Positions 1 through 9,566 of a stretch of DNA of 64,000 nt are shown here, piece after piece. A model generated the notes under the pieces. The model was not told where the DNA came from. It searched no databases and worked only from the letters and a program-made list of their open reading frames with translations. How positions within the stretch are numbered: the first letter of the stretch is position 1; every line of letters begins with the position of its first letter. The DNA is from Scatophagus argus (lineage: Eukaryota > Chordata > Actinopteri > Scatophagidae): the NCBI RefSeq assembly GCF_020382885.2, contig NC_058508.1, forward strand, positions 7,618,055 through 7,682,054. Direction: 5' to 3'. The translations under genes were made by a program, and so were the position numbers.

Positions 1-167
1 GAAACCAAGTTAAAAAACAATGCATTGATTCAATATGTACAACATTAATACAGTATCATATTTCCATATGACTGTATATAACGAAAACCAAAACAACCAC
101 AACAAAACAAAAATATGGCTGTGACTCAGTGTCAGCAGATATTTACTATTAAATGACTAGGATAGGG

Positions 168-372
168 GCAGCATGGTGGTGCAGTGGTTAGCACTGTCAC
201 CTCTCAGCAAGAGGGTTCCAGGTTTGAATCCCGGTCTGGGCCCTTCTGTGTGGGGTTTGCATGTTCTCCCTGTGCCTGCGTGAGTTTTACTCCGGCTTCA
301 ATTGATTGGTGACCAGTCCAGGGTGAACTCCGCCTCTTGCAGTCAGTTGGGATAGGCTCCATGATGCACTGT
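168..372 (+). repeat. tRNA-derived SINE, internally deleted copy
   Basis: The head reads like a Pol III promoter. An A-box-like TGGTGCAGTGG is followed about 40 bases on by a B-box-like GGTTTGAATCC. The body (bases GGTCTGGGCCCTTCTGTGTGG and onward, ending GATAGGCTCC) matches the second copy near 33.69 kb almost word for word. A central stretch present in that copy, including its 'ttataaagacatgcacatc' segment, is missing here. It lies in the intron just upstream of the first card11 exon seen. No free-standing tRNA is implied. Confidence 0.8.
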
Positions 373-432
373 TGTGACGCAATGTCAGTGTATATAAGTT
401 GTGTGCATGTGCCTGTGTATCACAATTTGCAG

Positions 433-3400
433 CCAGAAGACGTGAGTCCCTCTCCTGATCCTAAAGCCAGTCCACGCATGTCTAGAGCCAGCATCTTCCT
501 CACTCAGATACTACAGGTAAGCAAACAAAAGGTCCTTGTGGAGAAGAAGACTTTAGTCTTCAGGCAAACACCAAACACTTCACTCCACCTTAAAGAATAT
601 GTATTTCATGATAAGTTTCTTGCACTATATGGTCTTTAATAGCAGATGACAAATCTTATAGTCACATTCTTGCAAAGTGGTAGCCACTTTACTGCAAACA
701 TCAAAACATCCATAGAAATTCCATAACTCAGGTTGCCTTTAGTCTGCTTAGTTAATAAAAAAGCAAACAAACATACATTTGTGCTAAAACTCAAACATAT
801 TCAGTGGAAGGTATCCTGATCAGCTCACACATGGCTAACATCATGCAGTGTGACCTTAGGGTATCTAAGAAGTGAGCAGTCACATTAATGAATAATTGAA
901 GAGAATTAAGCTAAAATGTTTTCCATAATATGAAAGTAATCTCTCGATCTTGGTGCTAATAGGGAGCTGTTTTCACAAAATGAATGTGCAGCACTACTGA
1001 ACAAGGCAGTAACTAAGTAACTAAGATACCTCCAATGATATGTTTTGTGTCTCTTTTCACTTGTAGTTTGTCAGCAGGGTGGATATCAAGTACAAGCGAA
1101 TGAACAGCAGTGAACGTGTGAGGATCATCAACTCAGGCAGCACAACACTACCCAGACAAGGTTTTGAGACGCTTAGGCCAGAAGGTGAGAACAAAGTGGT
1201 GCTCGGAGAGCAAAATTCTACACGCACAACCAGAAAAACATCTGGAAAAATCCAAAATATCTGAAAGTTTCAGTTTAAATGTAAGCAGTCAAACATTTTT
1301 GCTTTGGTTCAATTGGAAAAGTTTTAGTTAACTGTCTAAGTGAAAATATGAATATGAAGCAGAGGAGCTAAAAAGTTCAAAGATGGGCAGGATTTTCAGA
1401 CTTTGAATGGTCAGGAAATAGAAAAATAAACAAACAAATATTTCCAAAAATGTTACATATATCAAAAAATTTGAACAGATACACAAATGTCCTGAATGAA
1501 AATGAACTGAACATTTTGTAGTTATAGAAAAAAATTGTAAGGAAATTAGCACTTCCCCAAAGTGTGTGACTGAAGGCATTCACAGTAATTACACTCTTTG
1601 TCTTATTGTATATGACAGCAGGTTGTCTTTAAGCTTAATATTTCATGTTGGGGAGATTTAAATGGATAATCTGGTCCATAACAAACCTTGTGGACCTTTA
1701 GGCTACATTGTCCTTCTACTCATGGGCATATCATTGTGTGTGTGTGCGTGCATGCCTCTTTTCGTGTGCTATCTTGATTATAAATAGACGCTGCCGACCC
1801 AGACAGTGAGCTGAGCAGGAGTTTGAATCTGATTCCCTACAGTCCTGTCACCCCCCAGCGGACCCAGAGGAAAAGACCGGTCCTCTTCACTCCCACTGCT
1901 CTAGCCAAAACCATTATCCAGAAAATACTCAACATGGGGGGAGCCATGGACTTCAATATCTGCAAACCAGGTCAGTGTATAATGGGAGTTAAGCAAGCTC
2001 ATTGCAAAACTTGTCTTTTTAAAGGAATACGTCCACCTTGTTGGAATATTCAGCTGTGTTCACCTTTTGTGAATGGAGGAGATAGTGGAAACGAGTAGTC
2101 AGAGGGAAGAAGAAGAGAAAAGGAAGCTAGTATTGGGAATCAGGTCAGGTATTGTACTTCACTGTGGTGTAAATGTAAAGGGAGGTAACCAGAGAGATGG
2201 CAGAACCAGGAGGCTAGATGGCTGAGTTGATAATTAGGAGGATGATGCAGGATAATGATGACAACAATGACAAAGAGCAGTTTATATCTCTGATTTCTTT
2301 AGTGATAAATCAGTTGACTTCCTATAATGTGAAAAAATTGTTTAATCTCTCAAACCCACAGAGACTTAAAACTTGAGTCCCATGACAAACTAACTACTCC
2401 CAGGACGGGGGGGGGACAAACAGACTGCTGGTGTATAGAGTTGAACATCTGTGTGTTCTCTTGGTTACATGGAGATTCCCCAGGGAATAAAACTCTCAGT
2501 TTCTGTTCCTAAATGTATTAAACATGCGGTGGTGAAAGATATTTCCGTGTCACCCATTCTCAACATTTTTTTTTTTAGAATTTATATACATATATTAATT
2601 CATTTTCATTTTTTTTATTTTAATAATATAATAATAATTAATAAAACTTTATTATGTATTCTGCTGTGTAGACATCTTGTCCAAAGAAGAGTTTCATCTG
2701 AAACAGAATGTGGAGCCCTTCATTCACTACAAAGAGAAACACGCCACATTTGAATGCATCACCCGTGAAAACATAGAGGCTGTGGCCTCTAAGGTATGCT
2801 AATATTGACTTGTGTCTACGCACCTGTGTTTATGTGCTCACGTGTATGTCCTTTTAAAAAATGAAACTTATTATCTCAATATTAGAAATTTTCCATATTG
2901 TAAATACTGTATGTAGCTGAACCAGCAGGATGTCAGATTACCTTAGCAGAAAGACTGGAAATGGGGAAAGTGCTCGTCTTGCTTTGTCCAAGGGTAGGCT
3001 TCAATTAGTGAGCTTTAGTGGTGCTGGTAGACAGATGTTGTTGCTACTGGACAAAGCTGGACTAGCTTTTCTCCCCTGTTTCCAGTATTTGTGCTAAGCC
3101 AAGCTAACTGGCTTCTGAGCTGCTCTAGCTTCATATTTACCCTACATAAGAGTGGTATAAATCACAAACACTTTTATTTATGTTGTTATTTACTTTATAG
3201 ATTTTGCACTAATTCACTTACTGTACAGAAGAATACATTTTTTTAATTCATATGATGTGCAAAATGCCACCAGGTCCCTTTAGATATGACCAAGCAGATC
3301 AAATGCCTGATATATTTGTCATTGTCTTATGTGAGGTGTTGTATACCTCTGTGTTCACTCATGTATGTATGTGTCCGCATTAGAAGGTATAGATCTATAT

Positions 3401-4344
3401 TTGTTTGTAAAACCTGTTTTTTCCACTCGTCATCAGAACAAACACTGCCTACTTGAGGCTGAGCTGAGCTGCGTCAAAGACCTTCTGCGGAGAGAAATCT
3501 ACCCGATCATCATCTACGTCAAGATTTGTGAGAAAAATATCAAGAAGTTACGGTAGGCCCAAGACACCTTACTCACTCTCACACACATTTACTCACTGCC
3601 TTTTACCCACAGCTGGAAACCACAAGCCTTTTTCCAAATACACGTCAATCCTTGCTTTACATTTTCAGTTGAAGCAGCTGATGAGATTGATCCAGCAAAG
3701 TGACAAATCTGCTGTCTCTTTAATTAAGCATTCATATGTGATATTTACTGTACAATCAAATGCCGCAGCCTACGGTTAAAAGATGTGAATGTGTGTCAGT
3801 GAAGAGCTCAACAAAGTTCGACAACTTTTTTATGTCAGCAAAAGTGAAAATTTGGCACTTTAATCAGAATAGAACATTTCCTGTGGTTGCATGATGTCAC
3901 TGGAGATACATTTTTCTGTTTCTCAATGTTTGATCGTCATAATTTGTTGGTGAAAGTCAACAAAACCTGAAGCTTGACATGAGCCAATTACTGTCAGTAT
4001 AATCTTTCTGAGAATTACAACAAAGGACACAAACCGCAGTTGCAAAGTGTCTACAGGATCTCATCAGAGATACTGGGTTCCAAACATTACCACATTCACC
4101 ACTGCAGCACTGCTTCCTTCCTGTTTCATGTCCACACAGGAAGTTGCCTCTGCGTGTGGAGTCGGAGGAGGAGTTTGTGAGGTTGTGTCGGGCGAAAGAA
4201 AAGGAGCTGGAGAGCATGCCATGCCTCTATGCCAGCCTGGAGCCAGAGGCCTGGGCAGGGACTGATGACCTCATCAAGGTCATCAAAGACAGAATTCTGG
4301 AGGAGCAGAAGAAGACAGTTTGGGTGGAGCAGGACCTGCTGTAG
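433..4344 (+). CDS. card11: card11 (CARMA1), C-terminal exons, 5' part outside window
   Basis: CARD11 is the scaffold that links antigen-receptor PKC signalling to BCL10-MALT1 and NF-kB in lymphocytes. Seven exons join with matching phases: 433-516, 1067-1184, 1788-1970, 2672-2793, 3437-3552 and 4140-4344 all carry family sequence; the stop TAG is at 4342-4344 (these are six exons; earlier exons lie upstream of the window). Each exon is flanked by AG and GT. Recognisable parts are the linker [20 protein letters not shown], then [10 protein letters not shown] and [19 protein letters not shown], the start of the SH3/GUK module. GUK-like segments follow: [53 protein letters not shown], and the end [15 protein letters not shown]14 and CARD10 share this module. 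The close match to CARD11 and the neighbouring chst12, as in human 7p22, favour card11. The GUK fold in this family is not an active kinase. Confidence 0.9.
2941..3118. repeat. Foldback MITE-like repeat, copy 1 (card11 intron)
   Basis: The left arm CTTAGCAGAAAGACTGGAAA is mirrored by the right arm TTTCCAGTATTTGTGCTAAG...CTAAC, so the ends form an imperfect long inverted repeat. Similar arms occur near 27.2-27.4 kb and 29.13-29.54 kb. It lies in the card11 intron between the exons ending 2793 and starting 3437. Confidence 0.6.
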
Positions 4345-4383
4345 ACAGACAGACAGACAGGCAGGCAGGCAGGCAGACACACA
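4345..4383 (+). repeat. GACA/GGCA tetranucleotide repeat in card11 3'UTR
   Basis: About five GACA units, then four GGCA units, then a short CA run, beginning right after the card11 stop codon. Confidence 0.9.
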
Positions 4384-4488
4384 CATCTGAGTACCACAAT
4401 ACACACCTTGTAGATCATGCTTTTATGCATATTATTATATTTATGCTTGGACTGAAAGATACACATGTGGACACTGTTATAGACCTAA

Positions 4489-4494
4489 AATAAA
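4489..4494 (+). terminator. card11 polyadenylation signal
   Basis: Canonical AATAAA about 145 bases after the card11 stop codon. The following 60 bases are AT/GT-rich, as expected downstream of a cleavage site. A second AATAAA lies about 50 bases further on. Confidence 0.6.
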
Positions 4495-4734
4495 TGCATT
4501 ATTATATATTATGTAAATGTGTGTCTCTACTTTGAGTCAAAGAAATAAACAGATCAATAACATGAAAAGGGGTCTTTTTTTTAAAACTTAAAAGTTCAGC
4601 ACTGAAGACTGATCCTGCTTAACTTTGACTGTACTGCCCCCAAGTGGAGAATGTCTGTGGAATGCCATGTAATCCAGTATTGACTAAATAAATAAATGTA
4701 TAAATAAATAAATGAATACCGGTAAGTCTCTGAA

Positions 4735-5195
4735 ATGAACATCTACGTTCCTACCCTCACCTATGGTAATGAACCTTGGGCCATGACCGAAAGAGTGAGA
4801 TCTCGGATACAAGCGGCTGAAATGAGCTTCCTCCGCAGGGTGGCGGGGCGCTACCTTAGGGATAGGGTGAGGAGCTCTGTCACCCGGGAGGAGCTCGGAG
4901 TAGAGCCACTGCTCCTTCACATCAAGAGGAGCCAGTTGACGTGGCTCGGGCATCTGTTTCGGATGCCTCCTGGACGCCTCTCTGGGGAGGTGTTTCCAGG
5001 CCTGCCCCACTGGGAGGAGGCCCTGAGGAAGGCCGAGGACACGCTGGAGGGGCTATGTCACTCGGCTGGCTCCTTGGGGTCCACCCGGAAGAGCTGGAGG
5101 AGGTGTCCAGGGAGAGGGAAGTCTGGGCATCCCTGCTCAAGCTGCTGCCCCCCACCAGGATAAAACAGAAGAAAATGGATGGGTGGATATATATA
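4735..5195 (+). mobile_element. Non-LTR retrotransposon 3' end, decayed (RTE/Rex3-like guess)
   Basis: A 142-codon open stretch at 4735-5163 matches the C-terminal tail of a common fish LINE polymerase: LTYGNEPWAMTERVRSRIQA, then FLRRVAG, then LTWLGHLFRMPPGRL. After about codon 85 the familiar continuation (EELEEVSREREVWASLL) moves to another frame, readable at 4941-5207. The copy is therefore frameshifted. Its 3' end reads GAAAATGGATGGGTGG, the start of a short tandem tail. Clade is uncertain; a GATG-type tail suggests RTE/Rex3. Everything 5' of the polymerase tail is missing. Confidence 0.75.
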
Positions 5196-5200
5196 TATAT

Positions 5201-7024
5201 AAGATAAGATGAACTTTATTGATCCCGCAGTGGGGAAATTCACCTGTTGTGGCAGCTCACAAGAACACAAGAAGAGTGCAAAAAGTGTGCATAAACAGTT
5301 ACAAAAAATATAGAGGTGAAATAAATTAACAATTTACAAGGTAAGTAAAAATAGTACACTATAAAGCTATATACAAGTCCTCATAAGGGAAGAAAGAGGA
5401 CTAGACCATAGAATTATACAGTCTAACAGCAGCGGGAATGAAAGACCTGCGGTAGCTCCTTCCTACACTGAGGGTGTAGCAGTCTGCCGCTGAAGGAACT
5501 GCTCAGAGCCTCCACTGTCTGGTGCAGAGGGTGAGAGGTGTTGTCCATGATGGATGTCAGCTTGGCCAACATCCTCCTCTCACCCACCTGCTCCACGGAG
5601 TCCAGTGGGCAGCCCAGGACAGAGCTGGCCCTCCTGACCAGCTTATTTAGTCTCTTCCTGTCCCGGTCCGTGCTGCCCGGTCCCCAACAGACCACAGCAT
5701 ACTGAATAGCAGAGGCTACCACAGAGTCATAAAAAGTCCTTAGAAGGGGCCTGCACACTCCAAAGGACCTCAGTCTCCTCAGAAGGTGGAGGCGACTTTG
5801 GCCCTTCTTGTACAGGGCATCGGTGTTATGTGACCAGTCCAGTTTATGGTTGAGGTGGACACCCAGTTACTTGAAACTGTCCACAATCTCAATGTCCAAG
5901 CCCTGGATGTTCACTGGTGTATGTGGTAATGACCTTCTCCGAAAGTCAATCACCATCTCCTTTGTTTTACTGGTGTTTAAGCACAGGTGGTTGCGCTCAC
6001 ACCAGTCCACAAAGTCCACGATGACTGACCTGTACTCCATCTCATTCCCCTCAGACACACAGCCAACAATGGCTGAGTCGTCAGAGAACTTCTGGAGGTG
6101 ACATCTGCTGGTGTTGTAGGTGAAGTCCGAGGTGTAGAGGGTGAAGAGGAAAGGTGAGAGTACTGTTCCCTGGGGGGCCCCCGTGCTGCAGACCACCACC
6201 TCAGACACACAGTTACGCAGTCTCACATACTGTGGCCTGTTGGTGAGGTAATCGATGATCCAAGCAGCCAAATGTCCGTCCACACCTGCTCTCTCCAGCT
6301 TCTCTCTCAGCAGCACCGGCTGAATTGTGTTGAATGCGCTAGAGAAATCAAAAAACATGATTCTCACAGCGCTCCCAGCACTCTCCAGGTGAGTCAGCGC
6401 CCGGTGCAGCAGGTAGATGACAGCATCATCCACCCCAATGTTTGGCCTGTAGGCAAACTGCAGCGTGTCCATCGCTGTACTCGCCACAGAGCGAAGGTGA
6501 CTGAGGATGAGCCTCTCCATGGTCTTCATCAGGTGAGAGGTCAAGGCGACAGGCCTGTAGTGGTTTGGCTCCTTGGGGTGTGCAGTCTTAGGAACTGGAA
6601 CCACACAGGAGGTCTTCCACAGGACGGGGACCCTCTCCAGACTAAGGCTCAGGTTGAAGATGTACGAGACCACCTCACAGAGCTGGTCAGCACAGTCCCT
6701 AAGCAGTCTGGGGCTGATCCCGTCTGGTCCTGCAGCTTTCCTGCACCTCAGCTGCCTCAGTTCTCTCCTCACCTGGTCCGATGTTAAGGAGAGGGGTGAG
6801 AGAGGGGGGTGGGGAGGGGAAAGGGGTGGACAAAAGGGGATGGTTGGGCTGATGGTGGAAGGGGGGGCTGGTGTGAAGTGGTGTGAAGACAGGGGGGTGA
6901 TGGGAGGTGAAGTAGAGGACAGTGATGGTGTGGTGATATATGCTTTTCTAAATGGGCACTGGTCACTGTTGATTTCTACAGCTAATAGATGAGGTTTTTT
7001 TTCAAACCACACCAGACGGTTCAA
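5201..7024 (-). mobile_element. 5'-truncated non-LTR retrotransposon with reverse transcriptase
   Basis: Read on the minus strand, an open frame from 7024 holds a reverse transcriptase of the jockey/CR1/L2/Rex group. Segments seen are RKAAGPDGISPRLL, HYRPVALTSHLMKTMERL, FDFSSAFNTIQPVLL, GAPQGTVLSPFLFTLY and the catalytic box FSDD, where FADD is usual. A single in-frame TAA at 5867-5869 interrupts it. The same frame then runs on to 5423 with a typical C-terminal part (FYDSVVASAIQYAVVCWG). The 3'UTR contains the L2-like segment AACTTTATTGATCCC as read on the plus strand near 5210, and a short GATAAGAT-type tail. No endonuclease domain is present, so the copy is 5'-truncated and dead. Confidence 0.9.
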
Positions 7025-7279
7025 TTTGACAATAATGGGCAGCCCTGAGGGGGATTTAGAGTAACTGCTTTTGTAAGGAAGATAATCTTCTCATGTGCAG
7101 GCAGAGACATGCATACAGCAATGTGCAGTATTTCTCATAACGCTCATATCAACTGCATACTGCATATAAGAAACCCATTTTGATTTGTACTAGTACTATT
7201 ATTGTACTGTCACTGTTTTGTGTGATAAAATATAACAGGCTAATTGTTATCAAAAAGTAATATTAAAGTCAGAAACATG

Positions 7280-7553
7280 TGTTACGTGCCATTGTATATT
7301 TTGCTGTCCCTTGTATGTGTGTCTGTCTGTGTTCTAGGTGCAGTTTCCTGAGAGAAGATGCAGGGCACCTGCATCAAGCTGTGGGTGTGGCCTATATAAG
7401 TGGCTCTTTTCTCCGCCCTCTCTCTCTCTCTGGCACAGGATCCCAGCCTTTGTTTGTGTTAACCATCTTTTGTTGTAAATAAATATGCTTTTCTTGCTTC
7501 AGATCTAGTATCATTTTACCTTAATGTGTTGTGACTTTGAGCCGGTCATAACA
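7280..7553 (+). repeat. 5' LTR
   Basis: Ends in the short inverted repeat TGTTA...TAACA. It contains a TATA box (CCTATATAAGTGG, near 7391), a CT-rich run and AATAAA near 7479, the normal U3-R-U5 signals. The segment 7341-7553 is repeated at 12231-12450. Confidence 0.9.
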
Positions 7554-7556
7554 TAA

Positions 7557-7568
7557 TGGGGGCTCGTC
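7557..7568 (+). promoter_or_regulatory. Primer binding site, tRNA-Pro type
   Basis: TGGGGGCTCGTC lies three bases after the 5' LTR. These 12 bases match the start of the tRNA-Pro primer site used by many retroviruses and LTR elements. The match stops after 12 bases. Confidence 0.7.
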
Positions 7569-8435
7569 TAAAGTTTAGTTTGAAGTAGGTGAGTTTGTTT
7601 TTGTTCCTCCAGACTCACGTTTTCCATTTTGTTGGTTAGTTAGGAGGTCCATGCTTGTGTTGCCACATGAGGTAGGTTTTTTTTTGGAGAGCTTGCCTGG
7701 TTAAGTCAGCCGGCGGGTGTTGGAGTGACCATCACCACTTTATTGTTTTGGAGCGGTAACCCTGGGGTGGCCCCCGGCGTGCCCAGGAAAGCCGACGAAG
7801 ACTAGTTGAGTCTTAGTAAGTCAGATTAACAGTCTTAGTTAGAGAGGGAACCGGTAAGCTCTAGAGTAGGTTAGTTAGGAACACCAACTTCCAAATAGTG
7901 ATAGCATGTGGTGTGCATGTGCTGGCCTTTGTTTTCACACACACCGTGTGCTGGGTGTAGTGTGGGGAGTTAGAGCAATTTTTTTTGATTTGCGCAGTAG
8001 ATTTTGTCAACTGCTAGGCTGTAGTTGTGGTCTTTTGGAGAATTTGTGACCCTGATACTCATACATGCATGTGTGGGCTTTGTTTAGTCACATGGTTTTT
8101 GCAGGGATGACTCCATTTTCTTCTCAGTGGAGAAGAACAGTAGACTTTAGTGCTTGAGTGGTGCTGGCTCATGTAAGGGTGGCAGTAATACTATTTCTAT
8201 ACTGTGTGGCAAGAAATAGTTGTTGAGTAACTGCTACAATTCAGCCTAGTGTGTTTTTTGTCAGTTTTTTTGCTTATTTGTGGCCTGGTGTGGTCTGACG
8301 GTGACATTAACTGTGTTGTTTAGTGTGCTTGGTGTTTGTAGCACTTGCTCTGTGTGGTAGTGTTAGTTGGGGTGCACTAAGTTGGGCCTCTCAGTGGTAA
8401 TTTGTCTTTGCGTAAAGTTAGTGTGGCATTTCATT

Positions 8436-9566
8436 ATGGAGTTCGATCTAGAGAAGTTTAAAGAAGCTCCTACAGCAGAGCAGCTTTCTTATTGCAGTAA
8501 GGCACAGCTCATGTCCATTGCGGAGCATTACTGCATTGAAACTGCATCAGCTTCTCTTAAGAAGGATGAGCTCAGAGCTACAGTTGTCACTGCTCTTGCT
8601 AAACAGGGAGTGCTTTCGAGTGAGTCTGAAGATTCAGACTTAAGTCACCCTTTTGAGGTTTCTACTAGTAAGACAGAGGCTGTGCAGTTGCAAACGCAGT
8701 CTGTACGTTTACATGAGTTGGAGTTACAGTTCAAAATTAAACAACTAGAAATTGAGGCAAAAGATAGAGAAGAGGGGAGGAAAATGGAAATGGAGAGGTT
8801 GCGGCTGGTACATGAGGAGAAAATGAAGGAACTGGAGCTGAGGTCAAGTGAGACGCAGTCTCAGAGTGCCAGTTCTCATGCGTCTACTGCTTCTCCTCGG
8901 TTTGATGTTGGGAGGAACATTAGTTTAGTTCCTCATTTTTCTGAAAAAGAAGTGGAAAAATACTTTTCCCATTTTGAACGTGTAGCCACCACATTTGAAT
9001 GGCCTAAAGATGTATGGACGCTGTTGCTGCAGTGTGTTTTATCAGGTAAAGCACAGGAGGTCTATTCTTCGTTAACACTCACCCAAAGCGCTGATTATGA
9101 AATTGTTAAAGCAGCCATTTTGCGGGCTTACGAGCTGGTCCCAGAGGCCTATAGGCAGCGATTTAGAGGTTTTCGTAAGATTGACAAGCAGACTTTTGTA
9201 GAATTTGCCAGAGAGAAGGAAATTCTGTTCGATAGGTGGTGCACATCTCAAAAAGCTGAAACTAGAGAGCAACTTCGCGAGTTGGTACTCCTGGAAGAAT
9301 TTAAAAACTGTGTTCCTGAGGCAGTTGCAACCTATTTGAGTGAGCAGCGTGTGTCCAAAGTTGGGGACGCCGCTGTACTTGCTGACGAATATGTTCTGGC
9401 TCACAAAGGGGTCTTTAATGATAAACATCTTGAGGCTAAGAACCGTGCTTTTACTCGTCCTCTTCGCTTTAAGGCTAGCAGCAATGGTCCTGGTTCTTCT
9501 GTTTTTGCTTCAAGGCCTGCTAGTTCTGGCTCTGGAAACTCTGAGAGGATTTGTTTTTTTTTGTAA
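8436..9566 (+). CDS. LTR-element Gag, ends in a shifted zinc knuckle
   Basis: The chosen start is the ATG at 8436 (MEFDLEKFKEAPTAEQLSYC). The open frame extends 23 codons further up, but those residues do not look like Gag. A charged coiled-coil-like segment (residues about 90-145, rich in E, K, R and L) is followed by a capsid-like region with HFERVATTFEWPKDVWTLLL and AYELVPEAYRQRFR, as in other retrotransposon Gag proteins. The frame ends at 9564-9566 within a zinc-knuckle motif, just after a run of nine T residues (9554-9562). The rest of the knuckle continues in the next frame, where it joins pol. Either the run has gained a base or frameshifting is used here. Confidence 0.8.
   Translation: MEFDLEKFKEAPTAEQLSYCSKAQLMSIAEHYCIETASASLKKDELRATVVTALAKQGVLSSESEDSDLSHPFEVSTSKTEAVQLQTQSVRLHELELQFKIKQLEIEAKDREEGRKMEMERLRLVHEEKMKELELRSSETQSQSASSHASTASPRFDVGRNISLVPHFSEKEVEKYFSHFERVATTFEWPKDVWTLLLQCVLSGKAQEVYSSLTLTQSADYEIVKAAILRAYELVPEAYRQRFRGFRKIDKQTFVEFAREKEILFDRWCTSQKAETREQLRELVLLEEFKNCVPEAVATYLSEQRVSKVGDAAVLADEYVLAHKGVFNDKHLEAKNRAFTRPLRFKASSNGPGSSVFASRPASSGSGNSERICFFL

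Noticed and set aside
168-250. Possible tRNA gene
   Set aside because: A and B boxes are present but no cloverleaf could be drawn; the sequence continues as a SINE.
433-4344. card14 or card10 instead of card11
   Set aside because: They share the module, but the linker [13 protein letters not shown] and the adjacent chst12 fit card11 better.
6272-6992. Plus-strand open frames of 171 and 139 codons
   Set aside because: They lie antisense to the reverse transcriptase of the minus-strand LINE and have no motif of their own.
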